DNA of 64,000 nt, from the NCBI GenBank assembly GCA_037577475.1, contig CM075206.1:10198401-10262400 (forward strand), given 5' to 3'. Every line of letters begins with the position of its first letter. Position 1 is the stretch's first letter. Of this stretch, positions 1 through 12,192 are shown piece after piece. The stretch is from Chaunax sp. Z400. Taxonomy: Eukaryota; Chordata; Actinopteri; Lophiiformes; Chaunacidae. Under the pieces are notes generated by a model, which saw only the letters and a list, made by a program, of their open reading frames with translations, was not told the origin of the DNA and ran no database searches. The position numbers and the translations under genes were made by a program.

Positions 1-2100
1 GAACATGATGGGTCGGGGGGGGGAATTCATTTAGTGCATGTGGCATGACTGGAGAAACTCGACTTAAAAGTTCAATATTAATGGATCAATTCATGATTAA
101 TATATATAAAAGAAGCAATTGATTGACAAAGGTTGCCAGACAAAGATGAGGTCATCCACTCAAATGCCTCAATCTCTTACCCAGAACTACCATCAGGGAT
201 AGACGATGCATTTTGATTTATGTTAATTATATACTATATTATTACTTTGAGATATGTTTCCTCATTGTTGTACCATTATGAAAAATACAACCTAAGAGAC
301 AAGATATCACCTGGCTAGTCTGTAGTTATTTCTGTGCTGTAATGTAAGTATTACCAAACACATTGTGTATGAAGAGGTGACAATGCTCCTCTTTTGGCGA
401 TATGCTTTTAAGCAGTTAACAGAGCAAAAATGACACACTTTTTTTGCAGGAACACCTCAGACTCAATTGTCGTGAGTTGGGCAGTGAAGCATAGTCTCTC
501 CAAGTTCATCATGTCTTTTCCGCGTACTGACAGAGTGCCCTCCTGGAAGATAAAACAATGCCAGTTAATAAGAGGATGGCTGTTGGCATCCAGCCTGCCC
601 GTCTCTTTACCGAGGCTTGACGCAAAGCAACACCCAAAATATGTGCACGCAGCATGAAAAAGTCACCCAAACCACATGATGTGTGGTATGTAACTCATCC
701 ACATTTACACATGTATGCACAAATAAACTGCATACATATCCCAGTACGGTCTCATATAGATTATGTGTGTACTGTATGGACGTATTGGCTTTGCTACCCC
801 TCTCTGAGACATCATTTGGCAATGCATTGCCTTTTCCACCGTCACTAGAGACAATGGTGCAAGCACATCCATATTTCATAACATCATTACAGAAGATATG
901 CACTTTGATTTCTCTGTATCTATAAGCTTGATTATTTGGAAAACTCAGGATTAAACAGCATTTTATTAATTTCAGAATTGATTAATAACAAGTAACCCAC
1001 AAAATGTGTAAGTATTGGTGCTTTCGAACTTTTTACGTGCACAATTGAAGATCCGTCCTGGTTTATTAGCAGCAACTTTGTCCATTAAAACATCGCCATC
1101 ACCAACCTTTTTTCAGTGGAACATCAGATAAGACTGTCTGCAGTAATAGAAGCCAAACACCACCCTGAGCTCAGCTCTTCAAAGTCCTTCACAGGGCTTT
1201 GTCGGTAAGCAGCAATGCACTTCTTGGCACAGACTTTGATATCCTACCACTTCTTGGAGAATGCTTCAGTGAGTGTCAGAGCTGCTGTGACATTCTGACA
1301 CTGAAGAAACCTTCTCTTATTGCAAGTTTGACCCTTTAGCTATGAACTATAAGAACCAGCAAACAAATACATCCTCTGCTTTATACTCAATACTCGTTGG
1401 TCAGTTACCTTTTACAAATAAAGGAAAGACAAGCCCTGCATAAAAATGGCGGGACTATATTGTCCTTACTATGTCTGTCTGTAATCTTTTTTTTTTTTTT
1501 GTCTGGACCATATCTATATAAACTATACGAACTCGCTTCAACAAACTTTGCACATAAATTAACCTTGGTAAGCAGTTGTGCCTTTTGACCTTGTAAATTT
1601 TCTGCAAATTTTGCTTTTTTGTTGTTTCCATGGAAACGTGATTTTTAAAGTAAATCTTAAAGGTAGTCATTTTGTCCAGAGCATATCTGGCCAACTATAC
1701 ATTCTAGCTTCACTTCAACTTTCCACATACAGTATATTAACCATGAGAAGCATTTTTTACAAATCTCTTTTTTTTTTTACTTTTCCATGGTAAGATGATT
1801 TTGAGGTGTCTCTGAAGGTTGGTCATTTTCTCCATGGCATATATTCAAAACACAATTCACTCATCTAGGCTCACCAGAGAGATGGAGGATATGTTGTATA
1901 CATAGGCATTAGTTGTAGGCCTACAGTCTTTTGGAGGATGTCAGGTGCATATGTCATTTTCAGATGACTAGTAGTAGTTATTATTAGTATTGACAAGGGA
2001 TGTTTTATGTACAGTTTCTAGGAGTTTTTTGGAGTTGGAGGCAGGTCATGGCCCAATATTTAAAACATTTTAACTAAATTCTCTAAATAAAGTGGAAATT
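1..2100. other. Unannotated intron sequence
   Basis: Ordinary AT-rich sequence with short T runs (1489-1500, 1769-1778). No exon, repeat family or RNA gene recognised. Confidence 0.4.
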
Positions 2101-2144
2101 TATATGTAAGAGGCTGTGTTTGTGGTATAAATCAGAATATTTTT

Positions 2145-2174
2145 TTTAATAATTATTAAATAATAATTATTAAA
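2145..2174. repeat. Perfect 14-bp inverted repeat, 2-base loop
   Basis: Arms TTTAATAATTATTA (2145-2158) and TAATAATTATTAAA (2161-2174) are exact reverse complements separated by AA. It is entirely A/T, so it may be chance or the centre of an AT-rich MITE or cruciform. Confidence 0.6.
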
Positions 2175-2494
2175 CATTCTTGTTATCAAGTTTATAATTA
2201 CAAAATCAAGATTATTAGCACTCTCATATCTGCATACCTAATATCCAAGCTAGCTTATGTAGCATATTTGGCTAGCCTGGCTTTATTTAAAACCATAGCC
2301 GGCTGTTTTCTTAGCAAGCAAGCAGCAAGATGTCAGATATAAGCAAGAAATGCACCTGAACCTTTAAGCATTTCTATTTGTTATGTCTGTGTGCACAGAG
2401 AAACTAGGAACATGAGGAAGTGGATTCAGACAAGAGCAGAGCTTAATCCAATCCTATGATTTAATAATGGAAACCTCAAATAAACCATTGGTTT

Positions 2495-2800
2495 AAAGGC
2501 AGACAAGGGTCACAACCCAGAAAGCAGTCCAAGAAAGGCAAACAAAAAAAAACCCCCAAAAAACAGGCAAGTTCGAGCAACACAAAACGAAGACGTTCTA
2601 ACACTATAAACAGACAATCTGGCAAAAAGAGACACCTCAGAGGGAACACTAACCAACAACAAACAGGTGAAAATAATCAGGGCAATTACAAGAGCTGGAA
2701 TAAGACAAGAAGTGTAAAGCCCAATTAGAGGGTGGAACCTTCTAAATAAAACAGAAAAAAAACTTAATTAACTTAAAACCTTAAACAATAACAGTATTTG
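2495..2800. repeat. Probable degraded interspersed repeat
   Basis: Segments such as acaggtgaaaataatcaggg and tccaagaaaggcaaac resemble a repeat type often seen in fish genomes, but boundaries, class and orientation cannot be set from one copy. Confidence 0.35.
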
Positions 2801-5800
2801 TCTGTCCTCTGAAGCCGACAGGAGAATCGTTATGAATGTTATGAGTGCAAGAACAAAAATGCCTCTATTTCCTCTTATACTTTCAACAGGTCTCTCTTTC
2901 CCTTCCCATGCCTTGAAGCTCAGCCTACACAACCCTAATCTTGTGTTCCGATGGGGATTAGCCCAAAATTCAGCCTGTTCTTAAACCCTGCATCATCGTC
3001 TTGCCTCAGCAGGCAGCATCAGACGCATTATGCCTCAAGATTAAGATGTGGCCTATATGCTTTATTCTCGCAGCCCTCTAAGTCTGAAACCCAATTCAAT
3101 TAAAGAGCAATCACAACCCTAATTTCACTGTAATTGCCGTTGCATCACCGGCTTGTTAGGGGAGTCACTGAGATGTCTCGGTGTGTTTTCCGGAAAGCTG
3201 CTCACCCGCATAACAAAGAGGGATTGTACCGGAAGTTTTGAGTGGATCGAGAAAGACCCACTCAGATTGAATTACTCTGCCATTACTGACCACTTAACAG
3301 TGGAGACTTTGGCTTTCCCCACACACTGTAGCATCTAGGTTATGAAAGTCTAGATGATAGGCACTCCATTTCATCCACTTTCCGGAGACAGAGATGGGAG
3401 ACAGAAAACTAAGAAACACAAGCTGCCAAAGTCTACTGCTGGGACTTGAAATTCTCTGATGTAACATAAAAGTCAGACCTGCATGAAACATTTCACAGCA
3501 AAGTATTGTGGTTTGATTCATATTCTGACTTAATTACCCTTGAAGAATGTTTTTTTTAGGAATCATCAGAGGTTGGTTTACAGGTGATTGATGGTTAAAG
3601 GATGGTTTTTGATTATGCGGCATTTCCCACTTAATTCAATCTTAATGTCTTGGTTATGATCCACAAATCATTGAAATGTCGAGATAAGAGCAGGATGAAC
3701 AATCACATGGTGGTCCTGGATGTCATGTTTACCACATTTCCTCTCATAGTAAAAACTTTTTTCTGCTCCAGCGATGACTGAATTGTGCTACTTACAGTGC
3801 AATCTACTCTGTTGAGACCGAAAACATAATACTGAGGAATGATCTGCAGAGAAACGGGTCTTTATTAGGCAGATTACATGCTGTTGTGTTCAGTGTGTGA
3901 TTTTTTGTTTTGGATTTTGTGCCTCTCTGTTGGAATGATATCACCATACAGGTCAAATCCTTGAAAAGAAATTAAGTCACCTGACATATAACGATGACAC
4001 TGATAAGGTTAGTTACCATGGTGACATGAGTTCTGCCATTGTTGTAAATTTTAAGATCATGCCATGATTTAATCAGTTACTCCACTATTTTGTTAAAGGA
4101 CCATTTTGAAAAATGTGCATCTAAAAAATGCACTGAAAAAGCATTAAAAACCGGCTTTGCAGATGCTGTTCATGAGTAAGAAATTGCACTCTACAGTACA
4201 TATTTGTTAGACACCAAGGATACAGAAAATGTCTGTCTCCTTTTTATTTATTTAGAGCTCTTTTGCTCTCATCATTGAAGCAAACAAAAGTGAGGTTTTG
4301 CCCGTTCCTCAGTTTCACGAACTGACCATCTGACTTTCTCTCTGAAGTTATTTATTCATTAATTAGCTGCAGCAGAGCGCTTAAGATGCAGAGCTCGTTA
4401 GCTGCTGTGCAAAAACAACGTCTATTCTGAGTGCGCCAACAGTGGTGACCCTTTGCCCGGGTGATTGTTTGCTCCTCACTTTGTGTAACACATTGTTCTA
4501 TTCAGTCAGGTCAGCATGGAGACACACTTGTTGCATTGGTTATATAAGTGCTGGTTTTGGAGAATGAATATTTGATTAATGCAGAGTGAGCATTCAGATG
4601 AGGAGGCGGTCAGTAGGAGGAGAGCAGCGAGCTGCATCTCTGTCCAAAAGCTGGCAGTGTTCCAACACAGAGGAGAGCTTTTACTGTACCCACTCTTCTC
4701 CTCTTCCATCTACTCTCCAGTGTACTTCTACTACTTTTCTGTTCCTCTTGTCTACATCATTTCTTTGCTCTTTAGCTGTCTGTTTTCAGTCTTTAGCTTT
4801 AGCTTCATTTATTCGTTTACTGCTGATTTGCAATGCAAAGCCTGCAAATCAGGCATTTGAGTGTTTTTCTAAACACTGACAAAAATGTAGCTCCTTATCT
4901 GAGGAGGGTGTGAACTTTCTGTGGGATTTGTGTACGGGTATGACTGCACATTGCTGGGCTAACGTCTATGTGTACGAGGAGAGGAGAGACACATGATTAG
5001 TGAGGGTTTATGCATCATTTAAGGCTCACTATGAGCAAACTGAAGTCTGAGTATACTATAATATAACATGCGAGGAGGTGATATCAGAAATCAATCGATG
5101 CTAACCTGGTAATAATGAAGAGATTTAAGAATAGCGGTGAAGGGAAATCCCCCTAGGTCATTTCCTTCTCTGAGTAAATAAATGATAAGTCGGCTTTCTC
5201 CTGTAATTATGTTTTGATGCTGTTCAAATCCTGATCATATAATAGTGGGGTGAGCCGAGGAAAATGAGCCTCATGGCTACATTTCTTTTGTAGAATACTA
5301 AGTAACTTCTCTCCTGCCCCTGACCGCCAAATACCTGACTATATTTTCAGAGATTCAAGTGGAACCTGCATCAGTGTGGTCATAAATCTTGAAAAACCAG
5401 CAGATTAAGTGGTTGATTAAGTAATATTGTTCATTGCATAAATCATTTATCTCGTGAAAATGTTTGAACATTCGCTGGTTTAACCTTTTCAAATGTGAGG
5501 ATTTGCTGGATCAGCCTAAAATCTGGAGTTTAATAGGAGATTTAATGCATGCATTGGGGTCACATGGACAAAAGTCTAATTTTATGTGCGTTACTGCAAT
5601 GTTACTGTTCCCACATTTCTATTGTTTTTGCAAAGTTAGTTATTTCTTTAAGACTTAGACAGGTTTAACCATGAGTGCTGTGTGTTGTGTGTGCATGGTT
5701 GGTGAGATGGTGCAGTGTCTCGGCTTGAAGAGTTGTTGGTGGGAAACACGTGGCTCTTCCTAACGATCTATGATGAACAGGCCTGAGCTTGCAAGGCATG

Positions 5801-7002
5801 GATATATGAAAAAACAATACAACAAGTTCTTTGCAGAACTCTGGTGAAATTCTTTGCTTTGGTTACAGAATTCGGTGTCAGTGAAAGAAATGTAATTATG
5901 TTAAAATACTTAGCATGAATCATTACTATTACATTTTGTGTTTGAAGTTTCAGTCAAGGGCACATTTTTTTCAGTGTACCTGGTCATAAATTAAAAGAAT
6001 AAGGAGATTCACGGGAAACTTTCCAAAAAAACAAAAACCACGTGGGTAGTTTCGGAAAAAGAGAAGGTCAGGTGTATTGCAGCTGGGCAGGTGGAGATCA
6101 GGTGGTTGCTGTGAATTACCTCCCACTAAAGTGATGTCACTCTTTCATTATCACCCTCTACTGTGGACACAGTTGGATCGCCATGCATCTCAGCCAGCTT
6201 CTCCTTATGTTCATCTGGTTGTTTTTTTTAGGAACGGCTGCAGCTTTTTCAACTCTTTCTCTGTCCTCTCCTGACTCGTCTGCCTTCCCCATGGGGTAGG
6301 TCGTGGAGAGAGGTGGTTTGGCTCACTATTCTAATGCCTCCCTAATTGTTGCTCCCGTGTGGATGTGCGAATGAAAGGGAAGCAGGCAGAAGGGAAGGGG
6401 GAAGAAGGGGGGGGGGACAGAGTGATATAAGGGTCAGTTGTCTCACAAAGGCAGCACGGACAACCAAGGAGACCCAGGTATACATTTGCGTCTCTGCTCA
6501 GATTGGTGGATAAGGGACAAAGAGGTTCCAAAGGCAGCGGCCGGTATCACATGGACCTTTGCTGAGCATCCCATTGAGCAGGCTATATTGGGAGACAGCA
6601 CAACCATGGATAAACATGTATGGGGGAGAAAGATTTAGGTAACAGGAGGTGGAAGGGAAGGGAAAAGACAGATGGTGAAAGGTCAGCGTTGACGCTTACA
6701 TGAATCTATGGTTTTCATAACACATCAATCGATAATAAGCGCTGCTGATGTGTCACTTTATTTTGTCTCAGCTAGCTCATTGATGAGGCCTCAAAACCGA
6801 TTTTCTCACAATCCAGATTTGTTGAAGACATCTAAAAAGGAAAGCAGTGTCTTTTACTTGAATGTTCTGTTAACATTCATTTGGATTTTTGCCGTGAGTT
6901 CCCAGTGGGTAAAATACACTCCACTTGTGCTGTGGCATTTAGCCACTGCCATTATTACTGTATTTACTGATGGCAGGTCATGCTGAGCACTTGACAGCTG
7001 TG
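2801..7002. other. Unannotated intron sequence
   Basis: Nothing recognised. The piece 3080-3150 (attcaattaaagagcaatc, cactgtaattgccgttgcat) has the look of regulatory sequence with homeodomain-type sites, without proof. Confidence 0.35.
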
Positions 7003-7019
7003 TATGTGTGTGTGTGTGT

Positions 7020-7079
<60 letters not shown>
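7003..7079. repeat. (TG)n microsatellite
   Basis: About 35 TG units with one interruption (ttattg near 7020). Likely polymorphic. Confidence 0.95.
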
Positions 7080-7081
<2 letters not shown>

Positions 7082-7859
7082 TGTATTATTGGGTTCAACA
7101 CTAAACCACTCACAATAAAATGTGAGATGTGTGAAATCAAGTTGTAGAATTGTTGTATGTCAAAAAAACCTCTACCTCAAAAAACCTCGAATCCTCTCTA
7201 CCCGTATTTTCTGTTTCCTATTCTGTTCCCAACACCTTCCACCATAAATAAGAATATTTACGTAGAGATACTGAGTCAAATTACTTTCTGATATCATAAT
7301 TAGGAGTGATTGATTCTCTGCAACATTGTTATTAATTGTGCTGCGTAGGGATCATTATGTAAATTGAAGGGACTGCATTTCATTAAAATTAACAGTCAGC
7401 ATGAGAGGAGAGGCTCATTAACTGGAACTGCAAAGGTTTCTTGTGAATGATTTTTTTCTCTCGCCCTTGATCCAAAATCGAGTTATTCTTAGCTTGGTAG
7501 CTCTGGGTAACTGTTGCCATGCATACATATCCGTAGCTAAGCTTGGTGGCGCAGGCTCTTTTCCAGCAGTGGGAAAGGCTCAGTGGTATGGAGAGCGAAA
7601 AAGAAGGCGATTGGTGAAATGAACCCAGGGGACCATTGATTTCCTAAGGGTGGAGGGCATTGCAATTTGTGTCCACAGTGGGTTATGGAGCTATGAAATG
7701 TCCATTGTTTAAATGCAATGCTTGGATTGGATTTCAGAGGCTCCTCGTTTGTGTGCGAAGGTGTGAAATAAAATTGGACATAAAAATATGGGGAATGGGA
7801 AAAAAAATTGCAAGAGTGGTTGTAAATTGTGCAAGCAGGGTGGTGGCGCATTAGTACCT

Positions 7860-7894
7860 GTGTGTGCATATGTGTGTGTATGTGTGTGTGCATA

Positions 7895-7925
<31 letters not shown>
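7860..7925. repeat. Interrupted (TG)n microsatellite with CATATG interruptions
   Basis: TG units broken twice by gcatatg. It creates spurious open frames rich in Cys-Val or His-Thr on the two strands. Confidence 0.9.
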
Positions 7926-8492
7926 CAAGAAGCTGCATTAGTTCTTCCTACCGGCCTAGTTTGGGCAGATGTTCCTTATGAAGAAGCTATCTCATGTAAA
8001 CATTTCAGCCACACGTTAAGCTTCTTATAGACTTATATGTCATTGCTGCGATTGACCTGTGCGGCTTTCATTAACTTTTATTCATCTGCTAGGCCAAACT
8101 AGCATCTCAGTAGCTTCCACGTTTCAATGAAGGGAGAAATGTGGCAACAGTAATATGCAGTAATTACACTTCTTCTAATAGAGTGAGTGGATTACTTAGT
8201 TTTCATCCTTTTTTATCTAAAGCTGCACTCTGAAATTAAATTGTTTTATTTGGATTGTGGCCAAATTTAGGGTTAATATTTTTCATTCACAGCTGAATCA
8301 GCTCCCAGAACAACCTTTTCGATATTTTAAAACTCTTCAGGTGACCGTTTGTACTCTTGGAAGTGCAAATCTATGTTAGACTTGTTGACTTCTGACAACA
8401 TGGCACTTACCTGTAGATTAGACTTCGCTATGCAGCTGACCTGGAGTATACTTGTGTTGCAGTCTTGAGAGTAAAAAGCAGGAAGATTATTT

Positions 8493-8706
8493 TTACCTCC
8501 GCCAAGGAGGTTGTGTGATTGTTTCGTTTTGTTTGTCTGTTTGTTTGTCCGTCTTTTTAGCAGGATTACGCAAAAACTAATGGACGGATTTGCATGAAGT
8601 TTTTCACCAAAGATGGACCTTAGAATATCCTAGAGGTGATTACATTTTGGTGATGATCAGGATCTGGATCCGGGATTTTTTTTAAAAGATTTAACATTGT
8701 GAGATA
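8493..8706 (+). repeat. Interspersed repeat, CCTCCGCCAAGGAGG family, copy 1
   Basis: Begins acctccgccaaggaggttg, a short inverted repeat. It continues with (TTTG)-like sequence, then gcaggattacgcaaaaact, atggacggatttgcatgaag and ggtgatgatcaggatctgga. This is a familiar fish repeat; I cannot assign a Repbase name. It is the best-preserved of three copies in the window. Confidence 0.75.
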
Positions 8707-8918
8707 GGGTTGATTTCAAATGTTTGACTGTCAGTGATCACAAATAAATAGGGGAGCAGAGGGAAGTCAGTGTGTTTACATTTGCAGCAGAGGTTAGGAC
8801 AACAGATTGAATTTCTTCAGCTTTGCTTCATCTATACATGGATTTATCCCCAGTGAGCCTTAAGCTGGAATTCTTACCTCATTAATTTAGGTCTAGAAGT
8901 GTGTGCATGTGTGTGCAA

Positions 8919-8924
<6 letters not shown>

Positions 8925-9014
<90 letters not shown>
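8925..9014. repeat. Long uninterrupted (GT)n microsatellite
   Basis: About 44 GT units after aaatatatat. Open frames of poly(Cys-Val) and poly(Thr-His) across it are artefacts. Confidence 0.97.
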
Positions 9015-10265
9015 CAGTACTTACTGGCAACATGGAGTTCCCATTCCTTCAAAATACAGCAGCTGTGTTGGAACAAAGGTGGCAGTGTGGGAAGCAAAGG
9101 GAACTTGTCTCTGCCAACTTTCAAAACCCTTTGATTGGCTCCTGATCAGTTCATCTTTCAATTTCCTGGAGTGTGAGCTAAGAGAAGGTAGAATGCTGTT
9201 AGGAAATCAGGGGCAGGAGAAGGCATCATTTCGCTTTACAACTTATTGCTGTTTATGAAAGGTGCTGAGATGATCCAGGTTTGTGTTGTGCAATTATTTT
9301 CTGATTTTTTAAAAAGTACAAGAGTAAATGTGCTGTCAAAATGTTTGTTTTTTTTGCACCCAGAGGACCACTGTAAAGCATACTCAGCTAATCAAAGCCT
9401 ATTGCGATGCTGCATGAAAGTTCAGTAAGCACAAAGCCGGAGTAGCCATAGCTGCAATTGACTCCATTTAATTACATACATGATAGTCTATAATGTAACA
9501 GCAGGAAAGCCATGTTCAGGAGAGGAAATGATCTGGATGTCCCTGCAGATTATGGTTTGTTTATATCAGGTTTTCCTGGGTTGTGCATTTTACAGTTTAT
9601 GAGACAAAGGCAGCGAGAGATGATACATTTTCTCCATTATAGCTAAAACAAAGAGCTGTCAAAGGCAGGCAGACCTGAAACCTGTTCACACCGGCATTTA
9701 AAGAAATCAATTCATTTCAATGGAATCACCACAAGTGCATTTTTCATGCTTAATTTAACATTGGTGGACTTCATCTGGGAATTAAAGCCTTATACCTTAC
9801 AAGTCCTCATGACAGCACTGACCTTTGTGGGAACAGAAAGCTAGAGTCCAGAGTGGAAGATAGAATTATGAATCACATTGGTATCGTTATTATTTTGATA
9901 GTTATTCATGATTCATAATATTTCACTAATAGCAGTTTTCTTCAGGAGGATACGTCAAATTTGACACCTGAATGAATCTGCACAGTTTCAGCTACAACTT
10001 GATTTTTTGACATTACAGCTCTACTATTAGGCCTTTTTTTTTCATTGCAATCCACTGACAAAAGGTCAAGTCTTCATTATCATTAACTTTTGTCATCAAA
10101 GGGATTGGCATGGCTACACTTTACCAGGTGGAATATAAAACATTCTTTGAGTCAATGAATAAGCGCCAGTGGCGTAATGGTTTCATCAATTGACTCCTGC
10201 CCAGACAAGTTCAATTCTTAGGGGTTGCATCATTTTTTGTGTTTGTTTGGGTTTTTTATTTAATA

Positions 10266-10320
10266 TAGTAGTAGTAGTAGTCGTAATAGTAGTAGTATTG
10301 TTATTTTACATTATTATTAG
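10266..10320. repeat. (GTA)n-rich microsatellite
   Basis: tagtagtagtagtagtcgtaatagtagtagtattg, followed by TTA-rich sequence. Slightly decayed trinucleotide repeat. Confidence 0.8.
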
Positions 10321-11820
10321 GGGTTTGGCTTAGAGTTAGGGGCCTCAGACCTCAGACTCCAACCTCAGCAGGGGAGGAGAGTCAACTTACTGGACCTCTT
10401 GCATTACCCCTGGTGTTTATTGCCAAGTTTATTGTGCCGGAAAGCCTTTTTCTTTCTTTGCATCCTTCATAACTCCTTATTGAGTGAAATTTTGTACAAC
10501 CCTCAGAACAAAATTTCAAATATTCTCCCTTCCTCTTCACCTCTATGCTGCTCAAATAAAGACACCCCATGAGCACAGTTCAATATACTAATCCATCCCT
10601 TATTTCCATATCGCTGACTGTCTCTTCTTAATAACTCCCCTGCAGTCATGTCCCCGACGGTCTGACCCGCCTCGACCTCCTGTACTCTTCGCCCGAGGGT
10701 TGATTTCACTTCTGAATTACTTTACTACCACGTCTTCCTGCTGTGTCCGTATCTTTCTGTAAATGTCACTGCCTGGACTCCCACAGGCAGCGGCTACTAA
10801 TTATGCTTTAGTGTAAACATGAATGGACTTGCACACACATACATGCCACACACACTTCAGGATGATATGAGAGATCTGGCGCTGTGTTGCTACAGACACA
10901 TAGGTAAGCCACCAGGAGTCCTTTTCTTTATATTTAACGCCCACGCTTTGCAAAAGAAATGCCGCCGCTGCTTTTTTCCTCCCAACTTCAAAGTTCAAAG
11001 CTTTGAACTGGAACTGTGTTTTCTGCAGTAAGAACTAATATTACTTTTCTTCATATCTCAAGCTGGTATAGACCAGCTTATCTTCATGAAACAGTTTTAT
11101 GCAGCATTATATGCAAATGAAGCCGGATGAAGAGTCATGGTTTTGTCTGTTCATCCATTTATGGTTGGATGTCTAATATTTATAACCTCCCCTCTGGTTA
11201 AAACTGAAGAAACACTGTTATGTTATGTAAAGCATAAAGACCTCTCAGTCTAAACAATAAGGCCATTTTGAGCGCTTTGTTTTGCTGTATGGCGACTCAT
11301 GAGTTAAACACAGATCCAGATATACTCAGTGGATAAAAGAAGTATTTGGGGAGTAACCAGCAATGCTACAGATCTGTATTTATGACTAATATCACTATGA
11401 TGATATGATTGTCTGGTGCTGGGGATTGAGGGTTGAGCTGTCTCTGTCCATCTGCTCTGATATTGACAAAAACCTGGAGGGATGATGTGTCTTAGCAATG
11501 AGCTCTGATAATTAAAGCTGCATTAAGCTGCATTTCAAATTCAGCACCAAATGACTTCCTGTAAAAATCAACAAACCCAGTCAATGCCAGTTCCAATAAA
11601 GCTCAGGGCAGCCACTCCCAGGGCAGAAGTTCATGAATTGGCTGAATGATACCTTAGTTGATGTAGCTTAAGGGTAGTTATTAAACATGCTTAGTGCAGT
11701 AGTAGTAGTAGTAGATTTAAAGGTACACTTAGATTAGAAATTTGAATTCAGTAGGGATCTATTTTTTGAAAATATATTATATATTTACAAGAATATTAAA
11801 GAAAAATGGGAAATTTCATG

Positions 11821-12192
11821 AATATGAAGTCAAAATATCACAAGAATTAAGTCATAATATTACAAGAATAAATTCATAATGTTACAAGAATTTAAGTCAT
11901 AATTTTACAAGAATAAAGTCATAATATTACAAGCATTAAATCATAATATTACACAAATATAGTCATAATGTTACAAGAATTAAGTCATAATGTTACGAGA
12001 ATAAAGTCATGATGTTACAAGGATAAAGTCATAATGTTACAAGAATTTAAGTCATAATCTTAGAAGAATAAAGGCATAATATTACAAGAATTATGTCATA
12101 ATGTTACAAGAATTAAGTCATAATATTTCAAGAATAAAGTCGTAACGTTACGAGGATAAAATCATAATGTTACGAGGATAAAATCATACACT
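11821..12192. repeat. 22-bp minisatellite, about 17 units
   Basis: Tandem units of the form aagtcataatattacaagaat, 21-23 bases each, with scattered substitutions. The units near 12140-12190 share a variant (gttacgaggataaaatcat), showing local homogenisation. Confidence 0.93.

Noticed and set aside
8899..9258. Poly(Cys-Val) and poly(His-Thr) frames
   Set aside because: They translate the (GT)n microsatellite and its complement.
10155..10260. tRNA-like sequence (ccagtggcgtaatggttt as A box, aagttcaattct as weak B box)
   Set aside because: No acceptor stem or complete cloverleaf; at best an eroded SINE head.
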